From: Acidobacteriota bacterium
Lineage (GTDB): Bacteria; Acidobacteriota; Aminicenantia; JBFLYD01
Reading direction: 5' to 3'
DNA length: 41,350 nt
Assembly: GCA_040756905.1 (NCBI GenBank)
Contig: JBFLYD010000021.1
Span: 1-41,350 of the forward strand
Below the pieces are notes generated by a model. That model was not told the DNA's origin and searched no databases. It worked only from the letters and a program-made list of their open reading frames with translations. This document shows positions 1 to 6,475 of this stretch, in pieces. The translations under genes and the position numbers were made by a program. How positions within the stretch are numbered: position 1 is the first letter of the stretch; the number at the start of each line of letters is the position of its first letter.

Positions 1-16
1 GAAGTTGCTTAGCCAT
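1..16 (-). CDS. Partial CDS running off the left edge, possible transposase start
   Basis: Only the first five codons (MAKQL) are inside the window. The ATG is at 16-14 on the minus strand, with a perfect AGGAGG Shine-Dalgarno at 30-25 and an 8-nt spacer, so a real gene start is likely. The upstream 60-113 stretch carries repeated TGGAC motifs, as in the leader of an insertion sequence. That suggests a transposase gene such as an IS21-type istA, but five residues cannot prove it. Confidence 0.45.
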
Positions 17-18
17 AA

Positions 19-50
19 TTTAAACCTCCTTTATCGAAAGAAGGTTTAAA
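19..50 (-). promoter_or_regulatory. Inverted repeat overlapping the ribosome binding site of the left-edge gene
   Basis: A perfect 9-bp inverted repeat (19-27 and 42-50, loop of 14 nt) includes part of the AGGAGG at 25-30. In the mRNA of the left-edge gene this stem would partly hide the ribosome binding site. Transposase mRNAs often carry such inhibitory structures to limit read-in translation; that role is an inference here. Confidence 0.3.
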
Positions 51-58
51 TCATAGCG

Positions 59-138
59 TGTCCAAAAAGTCCACTTTTAAACTTTAAATCATTGAATAAT
101 AGTCCATTTTTAATTTTTAGTTGACAATTTGGATGAAG
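59..138. mobile_element. Probable terminal region of an insertion sequence (left edge)
   Basis: On the minus strand this stretch contains repeated TGGAC-centred motifs (plus-strand GTCCA at 60, 69 and 102). Two of them sit in a longer similar context (AAAAGTGGACTTTT and AAAATGGACTATT). Repeated short motifs upstream of a gene that starts with a strong ribosome binding site resemble the multiple terminal repeats of IS21-family elements. A possible outer tip is the TGTCAA read on the minus strand near 125. Only one end is visible, so family and boundary are tentative. Confidence 0.3.
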
Positions 139-142
139 ATAT

Positions 143-171
143 TTGACAAAAGTATTAATTGTAATTATATA
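143..171 (+). promoter_or_regulatory. Sigma-70-type promoter for the PadR gene
   Basis: TTGACA at 143-148 and TATATA at 166-171 are separated by exactly 17 bp, close to the housekeeping consensus. Predicted transcription start is near 178, giving a leader of about 20 nt before the ATG at 198. A short TAGT-gta-ACTA inverted repeat just downstream of the -10 could be an autoregulatory operator, as is common for PadR genes, but its arms are only 4 bp. Confidence 0.6.
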
Positions 172-197
172 TATAGTGTAACTAAATATAAGGGTTT

Positions 198-602
198 ATG
201 AGATTCTTAAGGGAAATAAAAAGAGGGTCAACAAAGTTTTTGATTCTATCTCTTCTTAAAGAAAAGGAAATGTATGGGTATGAGCTCTTAAAAGAGATCG
301 AGAAAAAATCAGGAGGATATTTTAAATTGGATGAAGGTACTCTTTACCCAGCTCTTCACAGCCTTGAAAAAGATGGATTTATTGTGAGTTCATGGAGGAA
401 AAGCCAAAAAGAAGGCCTTCCTGACAGAAAATATTACTCGATAACAAAAAAGGGAATTAAATTTTTTGAGGAAACATCAAAGGAATGGAATCAGTTCGCT
501 AAAAATCTTTCCCAGTTTTTGTTTACCAGAACCGTTTCAAATAAAATTATAGATCATAAATATATCCATGAAATGAAAACTTTTAAGGTGATGAGTTTGT
601 AA
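198..602 (+). CDS. PadR family transcriptional regulator
   Basis: A 134-residue DNA-binding protein of the PadR family, which are winged-helix repressors of transport or stress genes. Residues 8-85 carry the family pattern: a helix opening with GSTKFLILSLL, then MYGYELLKEIE, the recognition segment DEGTLYPALHSLEKDGF, and the wing with GLPDRKYYSIT. The C-terminal helix (about 88-134) would serve dimerisation. AAGGG lies 3 nt before the ATG, and a near-consensus promoter lies upstream. The next gene, 27 nt downstream, is a HAAS-type membrane protein, a pairing frequent for PadR regulators. No transporter follows. Confidence 0.92.
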   Translation: MRFLREIKRGSTKFLILSLLKEKEMYGYELLKEIEKKSGGYFKLDEGTLYPALHSLEKDGFIVSSWRKSQKEGLPDRKYYSITKKGIKFFEETSKEWNQFAKNLSQFLFTRTVSNKIIDHKYIHEMKTFKVMSL

Positions 603-629
603 CTGGACTTGAAATAAGAAGGATGAACA

Positions 630-1577
630 ATGTATGAAAAAATAGATAAATTTCTTAAAGAATTTTTCTCTGATGTAAATCTTGAAAATAATAAGGCTTC
701 TGAGATTCTTTTTGAATTCAAATCCCATCTTTATGAATCTTCAAAAAATCTGGAAGAGGAAGGATGGGGTCATGAGGAATCCCAGATAGAATCAATAAAG
801 AAGCTTGGTAATTTAAAGAAATTGAAAAGGAGATTACTCTGGATTCATGGGTTTGGGAGGCTTTCTGGGAATATTTTCAAGGATGTTTTCCTTGCAATTT
901 TACCTTTTTTCCTATTTTCAGTCTTATTTTTAATCGACTTAATAGGGATTTCAATTTCATTTTTACCACGTAAAACTCTATGGGATTCGTATCATTCTTT
1001 TCTATTACTTTTAGTTATATTTGTAAGCTTTTATGCCTATAAAAATGGAGCACCTTTGTGGACGATTCCGTGGCTGGGTTTTTTAAATGTTTTGTGGATA
1101 TTGATTGGAAGTGTGCTTTTTGTTCTGTTTTTCAAAATCGCGATTTTTTACTGGCTTGTCTTGATAATTTTGTCTTTTATATTTATTTTCTCCATTTATT
1201 TTGTTTCTAAAAGAAATTTTTATCTGCTTCCCCTTTATCTTCTTCCACTCGCGTTTCCTTGGATAGCCTCTGCTTCAGATGAAATAGTTCCTCCAGTTAG
1301 ATTTACCCTCCAACTCTCTGTTTCTTTATTTTGCATTTTTGCAAGCGGAATTTACATAATTTCAAGATTAAAATATTTAAAAACAGTATTAGTTTCAGGG
1401 TTTATATTTTACTCTATTTTATATTACTATATTCTATTTGAAGCACCTTTAACTTTCACAACGGGAACAAACTTTATTGGAATCATTCCAGCTGCAATGG
1501 GGTATATTTTACCTTGCTTGATTATATCTATCTCTCCCATGTACATATTGATAAAGAAAAAGTTCTCCATCCTTTAA
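630..1577 (+). CDS. HAAS/DUF1700-like membrane protein, PadR partner
   Basis: A 315-residue inner-membrane protein. Residues 1-75 are soluble and helical (MYEKIDKFLKEFF... then a helical pair ending KKLGNLKKLKRRL). This resembles the HAAS/DUF1700 or permease-prefix domain often encoded next to PadR regulators. The rest (about 85-310) is a run of roughly seven or eight hydrophobic segments without recognisable catalytic motifs. AAGAAGGA precedes the ATG by about 6 nt. It is cotranscribed with the PadR gene. A membrane sensor that controls PadR activity is a reasonable inference; the exact role is unknown. Confidence 0.7.
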   Translation: MYEKIDKFLKEFFSDVNLENNKASEILFEFKSHLYESSKNLEEEGWGHEESQIESIKKLGNLKKLKRRLLWIHGFGRLSGNIFKDVFLAILPFFLFSVLFLIDLIGISISFLPRKTLWDSYHSFLLLLVIFVSFYAYKNGAPLWTIPWLGFLNVLWILIGSVLFVLFFKIAIFYWLVLIILSFIFIFSIYFVSKRNFYLLPLYLLPLAFPWIASASDEIVPPVRFTLQLSVSLFCIFASGIYIISRLKYLKTVLVSGFIFYSILYYYILFEAPLTFTTGTNFIGIIPAAMGYILPCLIISISPMYILIKKKFSIL

Positions 1578-1953
1578 CTAATAAACCAGAACTTTTAAGA
1601 AGGCACAGACTCTATGGAGGATTAAATCTTCGATTTTAAAATAATTTATTTATTCTTTTATCTTCTTCTATCTCTTTCAATTTAATAGGTTCCTCAGGAA
1701 AAGCCTCCAATTTCAGAATAATTCCTTTGCTTTGGAAATAAGGAAATTTTTTTCGATATTTTAAAAAATAATTAGTTCAATATAAAAAAGATTCAATGGA
1801 AAATAAAAAAATTTTAAATGAAGAAATAATGTTTAAAGACATGTTTGAAGTAAAAAATATAACCCCCAATATAAATGAATTTATCAGAATTAGAATGAAT
1901 TTTTGTTTATAAAATTCTATAATAATTTATAAGGAAATATAATTTAAAACTCA
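1578..1953. other. Intergenic stretch with a possible gene remnant
   Basis: 376 bases of very AT-rich sequence without a convincing intact gene. The minus strand holds an open segment from about 1770 down to 1640 that looks like a protein C-terminus (listed separately). The plus strand holds a 38-codon ORF at 1796-1912 with a weak ribosome binding site and low-complexity composition, which I do not call as a gene. I see no strong promoter or GC-rich terminator. Confidence 0.4.
1637..1775 (-). pseudogene. Possible C-terminal remnant of an unidentified protein
   Basis: The minus strand is open for about 45 codons. Its natural-looking sequence contains KGIILKLEAFPEEPIKL and KEIEEDKRINKLF before a stop near 1637. 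There is no start codon with a ribosome binding site, and a stop lies just upstream in frame, so this is at best a decayed gene tail. The family is not recognisable. Chance coding in AT-rich DNA is the alternative. Confidence 0.22.
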
Positions 1954-1962
1954 TTGGACAAA

Positions 1963-2997
1963 ATGGAAGAAGCGATTCTTTATACAAAGCTTTCTGATGG
2001 CAAAGTTCAGTGCAATGTTTGCATAAAAAGATGCGTCATCAAGGAAAAAAATACAGGACATTGTGGAACGAGAATTTATAGAGATGGAAAACTTTATTCT
2101 TTAATATATGGAGTTGTAGCCTCATGGGCTATATCTCCCATTGAGAAAAAGCCCATGTATCATTTCTATCCTGGAAGTTTATGGCTTTCGCTTGGCTCTT
2201 ACGGCTGCAATTTCCGATGTCCTGGTTGCCAGAACTGGGACATTTCTCATGTTCAAATCGGAAAAAATAAAAATCCAGAAAAAAAATTATCTTTTGGAGA
2301 ATATGTTTCACCTGAAGAACTTATCAAAAACGCAATTAAACATAATTGCAAAGGAATTTCCTGGACTTACAATGAACCTTCCATCTGGATAGAATACATC
2401 CTTGATGGAGCAAGATTGGCAAAAGAATCTGGCCTGTTAACTAACCTTGTTACAAATGGCTCAATGACAGAGGAAGCTCTTGAGATTATATCGCCTTATT
2501 TAGACTCAATGAGAATTGATTTAAAAGGTTTCAGTCAAAATACCTACAAAAAAATTGCTCATATAAAAGAATTTTATCCAATATTAAATCTTATAAAAAA
2601 AGCAAAAAATGAGAAAGGAATTTTTGTTGAGATAATAACAAATGTGATTCCAGAATATAATGATAAAGAAAATGAGTTAAGAGAAATTGCAAAATGGATA
2701 AAGGAGAATTTAGGCGAAGAAACCCCATGGCATGTAACACGTTTTTTCCCTTATCTAAAGCTTTCTCATTTAACTGAAACCCCTATAATTAACCTTGAAA
2801 AAGCAAGAGAAATTGGGAGAGAAGCAGGATTAAAATATGTTTATCTTGGAAATGTACCTGGCCATCCAGGAGAAAATACTTACTGTCCAGAGTGCGGAAG
2901 AATGATCATTCAAAGGTTTTCCCTTTCATTATTCGAAATTAATTTGAATGGAAATAAATGTTATTTTTGCGGTAATGAAATCCACGGAAAATTTTAA
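1963..2997 (+). CDS. amrS: AmmeMemoRadiSam-type radical SAM enzyme (AmrS)
   Basis: A 344-residue cytoplasmic radical SAM protein. The N-terminus has a cysteine-rich segment (C17, C20, C24, C34). The SAM/4Fe-4S motif is C82-x3-C86-x2-C89 in YGCNFRCPGCQNW, typical of the AmrS/PflA-like group. The region DMRIDLKGF and the GNVPGH segment are also usual in this family. The C-terminus adds two CxxC pairs (CPEC, CYFC), suggesting a zinc ribbon or second cluster. AmrS belongs to a system with AMMECR1 (AmrA) and Memo (AmrB) whose substrate is poorly known; neither partner is in this window. I chose the ATG at 1963 because family members start just before this EAxxYxKL segment. A TTG at 1954 is possible. 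The only AAGGA is far upstream. Confidence 0.88.
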   Translation: MEEAILYTKLSDGKVQCNVCIKRCVIKEKNTGHCGTRIYRDGKLYSLIYGVVASWAISPIEKKPMYHFYPGSLWLSLGSYGCNFRCPGCQNWDISHVQIGKNKNPEKKLSFGEYVSPEELIKNAIKHNCKGISWTYNEPSIWIEYILDGARLAKESGLLTNLVTNGSMTEEALEIISPYLDSMRIDLKGFSQNTYKKIAHIKEFYPILNLIKKAKNEKGIFVEIITNVIPEYNDKENELREIAKWIKENLGEETPWHVTRFFPYLKLSHLTETPIINLEKAREIGREAGLKYVYLGNVPGHPGENTYCPECGRMIIQRFSLSLFEINLNGNKCYFCGNEIHGKF

Positions 2998-3041
2998 AAT
3001 AAGAAGAAAATAAGAATTTATTCTTGATTTCTTGCTTTTTT

Positions 3042-3053
3042 AATATTAATATT
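3042..3053. promoter_or_regulatory. Palindrome before vapBC, possible operator
   Basis: AATATTAATATT is a perfect 12-bp palindrome ending 7 bp before the GGAGG ribosome binding site of the antitoxin gene. Ribbon-helix-helix antitoxins usually repress their own operon through palindromes in this position. In AT-rich DNA such a site can arise by chance, so support is weak. Confidence 0.25.
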
Positions 3054-3068
3054 TAACTGGAGGAAGAA

Positions 3069-3293
3069 ATGAAAAGGAAAATAGGCACATTGATAGATGA
3101 TACAATATTTTCTGCTTTAAAAATCCTTGCGGCAAAGGATAAGAAAAAAATATCAGAAGTTATTGAGGAAGCTATTATTTTATATTTAAAAAAAAGAAAA
3201 AAAGGGGTAGTTGAAAAATCAGAAGGAGCAATTAAGCTACCTCTTGATATAGTAAGAGAAGTTCTTGAGGAAGAGAACTTCTATGAAACTTGA
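3069..3293 (+). CDS. vapB: Ribbon-helix-helix antitoxin (VapB-like)
   Basis: A 74-residue protein. The N-terminal strand (MKRKIGTLIDDTIFSALKILAAK) and the helix KKKISEVIEEAIILYLKKRKK give the ribbon-helix-helix/CopG pattern of DNA-binding antitoxins. The acidic C-terminal tail (about 55-74) would wrap the toxin. GGAGGAAGAA precedes the ATG. The gene overlaps the following PIN-domain toxin by 11 nt, the usual arrangement for VapBC. It should neutralise the toxin and repress the operon. The name VapB is by position and fold; sequence alone does not give the subfamily. Confidence 0.75.
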   Translation: MKRKIGTLIDDTIFSALKILAAKDKKKISEVIEEAIILYLKKRKKGVVEKSEGAIKLPLDIVREVLEEENFYET

Positions 3294-3780
3294 TGATATC
3301 AAATCTGGCGAAAAAATTTTTATCGACTCGAACATTTTTATCTATCATTTCTCTGGTGTCTCAAAAAGCTGTAAAGAGTTTTTAATTCGTTGTGAAACCG
3401 GCGAAGTTTATGGTTTTGTTTCTATAAATATTTTACTTGAGGTTATGCACAAACTAATGCTTGCTGAAGCTTTATATAAAAAATTAATTACGCCTGGAAA
3501 TTTAGTCCATAAATTGAGAGAAAATCCTGATATTGGAAAAAAGCTTTCTGAATATCAAAAAAATACGATGAATATTTTAGAAATGGGAGTAGAAGTCATT
3601 CTATTCCATGAGGAGATTTTAGAGATGAGCTTTGAATTTCGCAGGGATTATGGCCTTTTAGTAAATGACTCGATTACTTCTGCCATGATGAAAAACTCAG
3701 GGATTTTAAATATCGCTTCTTCTGACAAAGATTTTGAAAGAGTTAAAACTTTCAAAGTTTACCCCCCTTCAGATGTTTAA
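3283..3780 (+). CDS. vapC: PIN-domain ribonuclease toxin (VapC-like)
   Basis: A 165-residue PIN-domain endoribonuclease, the toxin of a type II pair. The acidic metal-binding residues are visible: D15 in FIDSNIFIY, E53 in INILLEVMHK, D129 in LLVNDSITSAMM, and D148/D150 in ASSDKDFERV near the C-terminus. I start at the ATG at 3283 because GAGGAAGAG lies just upstream and the product begins right before the PIN strand. An earlier TTG at 3265 would add residues with no ribosome binding site. The overlap with the antitoxin supports translational coupling. PIN toxins of this group usually cleave tRNA or rRNA; the target cannot be read here. Confidence 0.85.
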   Translation: MKLDDIKSGEKIFIDSNIFIYHFSGVSKSCKEFLIRCETGEVYGFVSINILLEVMHKLMLAEALYKKLITPGNLVHKLRENPDIGKKLSEYQKNTMNILEMGVEVILFHEEILEMSFEFRRDYGLLVNDSITSAMMKNSGILNIASSDKDFERVKTFKVYPPSDV

Positions 3781-3865
3781 TTAAATTGAAAGCGAACCTA
3801 TGGAAGATATAATTATAATTATGATAAAGATTTAAAATTTTATTTTTTAATAGAGGGAGGGATAG

Positions 3866-4876
3866 GTGAAAAAAATCTTTTTTGTTATTTTTTCTATGTT
3901 TTATTTATTGTTTGTAAGTTTACTATTTTATGGCCAGGAAAGACCTCTAAATTCAATTCCTCCTGTGAGTACCTATTCAATTGTTGCTTATGACCCAGCC
4001 ACAGGAGAACTTGGAGTTGCAGTTCAATCACATTGGTTTTCAGTTGGTCCTATTGTTCCATGGGTTGAGGCTGGCGTTGGAGCTGTAGCAACCCAGTCCT
4101 TTGCTGAGGTTTCTTATGGTCCCCTTGGTCTTGAATTAATGAAAGCAGGAAAATCACCTGAGGAAGCTCTGAAAGCTCTTGTCTCAGCTGATAAGAGGGA
4201 GGATGTGAGGCAGGTTGCGATGGTGGATGCCAAAGGAAGAATAGCAGTTCATACTGGAAAAAATTGCATTCCTGAGGCAGGTCATTACACAGGAAAAGGG
4301 TTTTCATGCCAAGCAAATCTAATGTTAAAGAATACAGTGTGGGAGGCAATGGCAAAAGCATTTGAAAATACAAAAGGAGAATTAGTTGATAGGCTTATGA
4401 CAGCTTTGGAAGCTGCAGAGGCAGAAGGAGGAGATATCAGGGGTAAGCAATCAGCTGCTATAGTGGTTGTAAAAGGAAAACCAAGTGGATTGTGGTATAA
4501 AGATAGATTGTATGATTTAAGGGTTGAAGACCATCCTTACCCTTTACCTGAGCTTCGAAGACTTATAAATTTAAGTAAAGCATATTCCCATATGGACAAA
4601 GGAGATGTTTTCCTGACTCAAAATAATATAAAATCTGCGATGGAGGAGTATAAAAAAGCAATGGAAATGTATCCTGAAAATTTAGAGATGGCTTTCTGGC
4701 CAGCAGTCACAATGGCAAATCTCGGCAAGATACAGGAAGCCCTTCCTCTTTTTAAATATGTATTTGAAAAAGATTCAAACTGGGTTATCCTTGTTAAAAG
4801 GCTTCCAGGATGTGGCCAGCTGCCAGATGACCCTGAAATTATGAAAAAAATTCTTTCAGCTGCCCCTAAAAAATAA
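3866..4876 (+). CDS. Secreted DUF1028 protein with C-terminal TPR-like region
   Basis: A 336-residue protein with an N-terminal signal peptide (1-23, ending before GQERP). A DUF1028 domain (about 35-240) follows, recognisable by TYSIVAYDPATGELGVAVQS and VGAVATQSFAEVSYGPLGLELM. DUF1028 is thought to have an Ntn-hydrolase-like fold, but its reaction is not established. Residues about 245-320 look like TPR helices (KAYSHMDKGDVFL, AMEEYKKAMEMYPENLEMAFWPAVTMANLGKI). The start is a GTG with GAGGGAGGG 5 nt upstream. The gene is convergent with the cytochrome gene. A periplasmic hydrolase role is an inference. Confidence 0.85.
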   Translation: MKKIFFVIFSMFYLLFVSLLFYGQERPLNSIPPVSTYSIVAYDPATGELGVAVQSHWFSVGPIVPWVEAGVGAVATQSFAEVSYGPLGLELMKAGKSPEEALKALVSADKREDVRQVAMVDAKGRIAVHTGKNCIPEAGHYTGKGFSCQANLMLKNTVWEAMAKAFENTKGELVDRLMTALEAAEAEGGDIRGKQSAAIVVVKGKPSGLWYKDRLYDLRVEDHPYPLPELRRLINLSKAYSHMDKGDVFLTQNNIKSAMEEYKKAMEMYPENLEMAFWPAVTMANLGKIQEALPLFKYVFEKDSNWVILVKRLPGCGQLPDDPEIMKKILSAAPKK

Positions 4877-4908
4877 ACAAAGTTATTAGCTTTATTATTG
4901 ACTTTAAT

Positions 4909-5799
4909 TCATTTAAATTTTTCCCATTGTAATTTGGCAATAGCAGAAGGAACATGGACCAGATGGCATTTATGACAACTCTCCATTCCAATGCCCATAG
5001 CTAATTCTTCAACTACTTTTGGGTCAACAGAAGGTGCACTAAGTGCCTGACCAAGTTTATCTATCATATCCTGAACGCTCTCATCAGTATAATATTTTCT
5101 CTCTGTATTATGGCAATTCAGACAGGTTTCCTTGAGTGTCTGAAACCTTGCGTTAACTCCTTGAAATTGCTTTCGGGCGTTTTCCTTCTGGTTCTGCTGA
5201 ATGTCTAAGAGAATTCCTACAAAGCTTGTATCGAGGTATTGCATGAATCTGGTAAAGTTAACTTCTTCATTAGTTAGGGGGTCTTTAACTTTTATCCCAG
5301 AGAAATCCTGCCAGTGGTACTTCCATTGAACCTTGGGCATATTAACAATATGACAGTCAGTACATATATTTCCTACCCTTTCATATGCTAGCATTACTTT
5401 TCCTTGGTCTCCAGTCTTTAAAGCTGCTCCGAGTTCCTCAACCGGTTCTATGGGAAAGTATTTTTCCCATTCAGGCACCAATTTTGAATTCTCAATGTAT
5501 TGAGCTTTAAAATTTTCAAAATTGACCATAACATTCTGAAAGTCATTCTCAGTTAAATCTGAAATAATTCCAGAAAAGAAAGTTCCCATCTCTTGCATCT
5601 TTAACGTAAATATAGGTTGTTCAGCTTTAGGAGGGAAAAGATTGTCAAGGGAACCTGGTGGTGGAGAAGCGATTGCCAAGAGTTCTTCTTTTTCTTGTTT
5701 AGACTTTTCTGTTTTCGTAGCTTTTTCTCCTGTAAATCCCAGAAAAATAGTCAAAAGCAAAACAGCCCCTAAAGCCAATACTAACGATGATTTTTTCAT
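4909..5799 (-). CDS. Periplasmic c-type cytochrome with three CxxCH haem sites
   Basis: A 296-residue exported protein with a signal peptide (1-23, ending near FTGE). Three covalent haem-binding motifs are present: CTDCH at 146-150, CLNCH at 226-230 and CHKCH at 275-279. The segments between are mainly helical and seem to form two similar halves, as in cytochrome c'-like helical bundles. It probably carries electrons in the periplasm. No reductase or oxidase genes are adjacent, so the partner is unknown. AAAGGAGG lies 6 nt before the ATG. Two of the motifs sit near the C-terminus, only 49 residues apart. Confidence 0.85.
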   Translation of the reverse strand: MKKSSLVLALGAVLLLTIFLGFTGEKATKTEKSKQEKEELLAIASPPPGSLDNLFPPKAEQPIFTLKMQEMGTFFSGIISDLTENDFQNVMVNFENFKAQYIENSKLVPEWEKYFPIEPVEELGAALKTGDQGKVMLAYERVGNICTDCHIVNMPKVQWKYHWQDFSGIKVKDPLTNEEVNFTRFMQYLDTSFVGILLDIQQNQKENARKQFQGVNARFQTLKETCLNCHNTERKYYTDESVQDMIDKLGQALSAPSVDPKVVEELAMGIGMESCHKCHLVHVPSAIAKLQWEKFK

Positions 5800-6215
5800 A
5801 ATTTACCTCCTTTTATTTAGAATCCTTCTCATAACGCCCTTCTCGGCGTTTACATAAAAAACATTATTTCACCCTTTGCTTAACCTCACTTACTTATAAT
5901 CCCCTTATGATTAATCAGGGAGATTAAATAAGTGCATTCATTATGAGAAGTATGGAAAACTCTATGAAATTAAGGATTAATATGAGGTCTCCTTTTTCTA
6001 TTTATTTCGATTTGTTATTATTATTAATTTTAGGAAAAGTAAATTCAATAAATCCTAATTTCATTATTGGGGTAATAATAAGATAAAAAATAAAATTTGT
6101 CAATAAAAATGTTTAGACACTTTAAAAAATAATTTTCTGGAATTTAAAAGTTTATAAAAACATTTTATAAAAAATACTGTTGAAAAATAGAAATTAGAAG
6201 AATAGAATTTTTAAA
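5800..6215. other. AT-rich divergent intergenic region
   Basis: About 416 bases between the cytochrome gene (minus) and the small membrane protein (plus). Near the cytochrome start there is a 6-bp stem with a 6-nt loop (5833-5838 with 5845-5850), which would lie in that gene's 5' leader. A 10-bp inverted repeat pairs 5825-5834 with 5941-5950 at long range. The rest is AT-rich, with no gene I can support. Confidence 0.4.
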
Positions 6216-6344
6216 ATGGGCTGTTTGAGCTGGATATTTGTTCTGTTTGCTATTGGAGCAATTTTTATAGGTTTTCTGTTTCACATATTCTGGGTATTGG
6301 CTATCATTTTTCTTCTTTTGGCTATTGTGTTTAAGAAGAAATGA
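6216..6344 (+). CDS. Small hydrophobic membrane protein, 42 residues
   Basis: This short ORF encodes MGCLSWIFVLFAIG... ending in a basic KKK tail. It forms two hydrophobic stretches (about 5-22 and 24-39) separated by FHIFW. Length and pattern resemble small lmo0937-like/DUF5670-type membrane proteins of unknown function, often linked to envelope stress. The ribosome binding site is weak (AGAAG, 15 nt upstream). The evenly hydrophobic composition and the positive C-terminal end argue for a real gene. It stands alone ahead of the M14 peptidase gene. Confidence 0.45.
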   Translation: MGCLSWIFVLFAIGAIFIGFLFHIFWVLAIIFLLLAIVFKKK

Positions 6345-6475
6345 AGATTCATTAAATTTATGTTTTTATGAAAATTTGATTAAAAATAATTTTAAAATCT
6401 CTAAAAATATTTAAGATTTAAATGAGGGCGATTAAATTAGCTTGAGTTAATTAATATTTTGAAAGGGAGGTTAAA

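Noticed and set aside
1796-1912. 38-codon plus-strand ORF before amrS
   Set aside because: Low-complexity Lys/Asn/Ile-rich sequence, a poor ribosome binding site and no recognisable pattern.
3012-3025. AAGAAT-ATTCTT hairpin after amrS as a terminator
   Set aside because: The stem is almost all A-T and too weak for a credible terminator.
5825-5950. 10-bp inverted repeat flanking about 106 bp (CTTCTCATAA / TTATGAGAAG) as a mobile element
   Set aside because: No target duplication, no second copy noticed, and the arms are short enough for chance.
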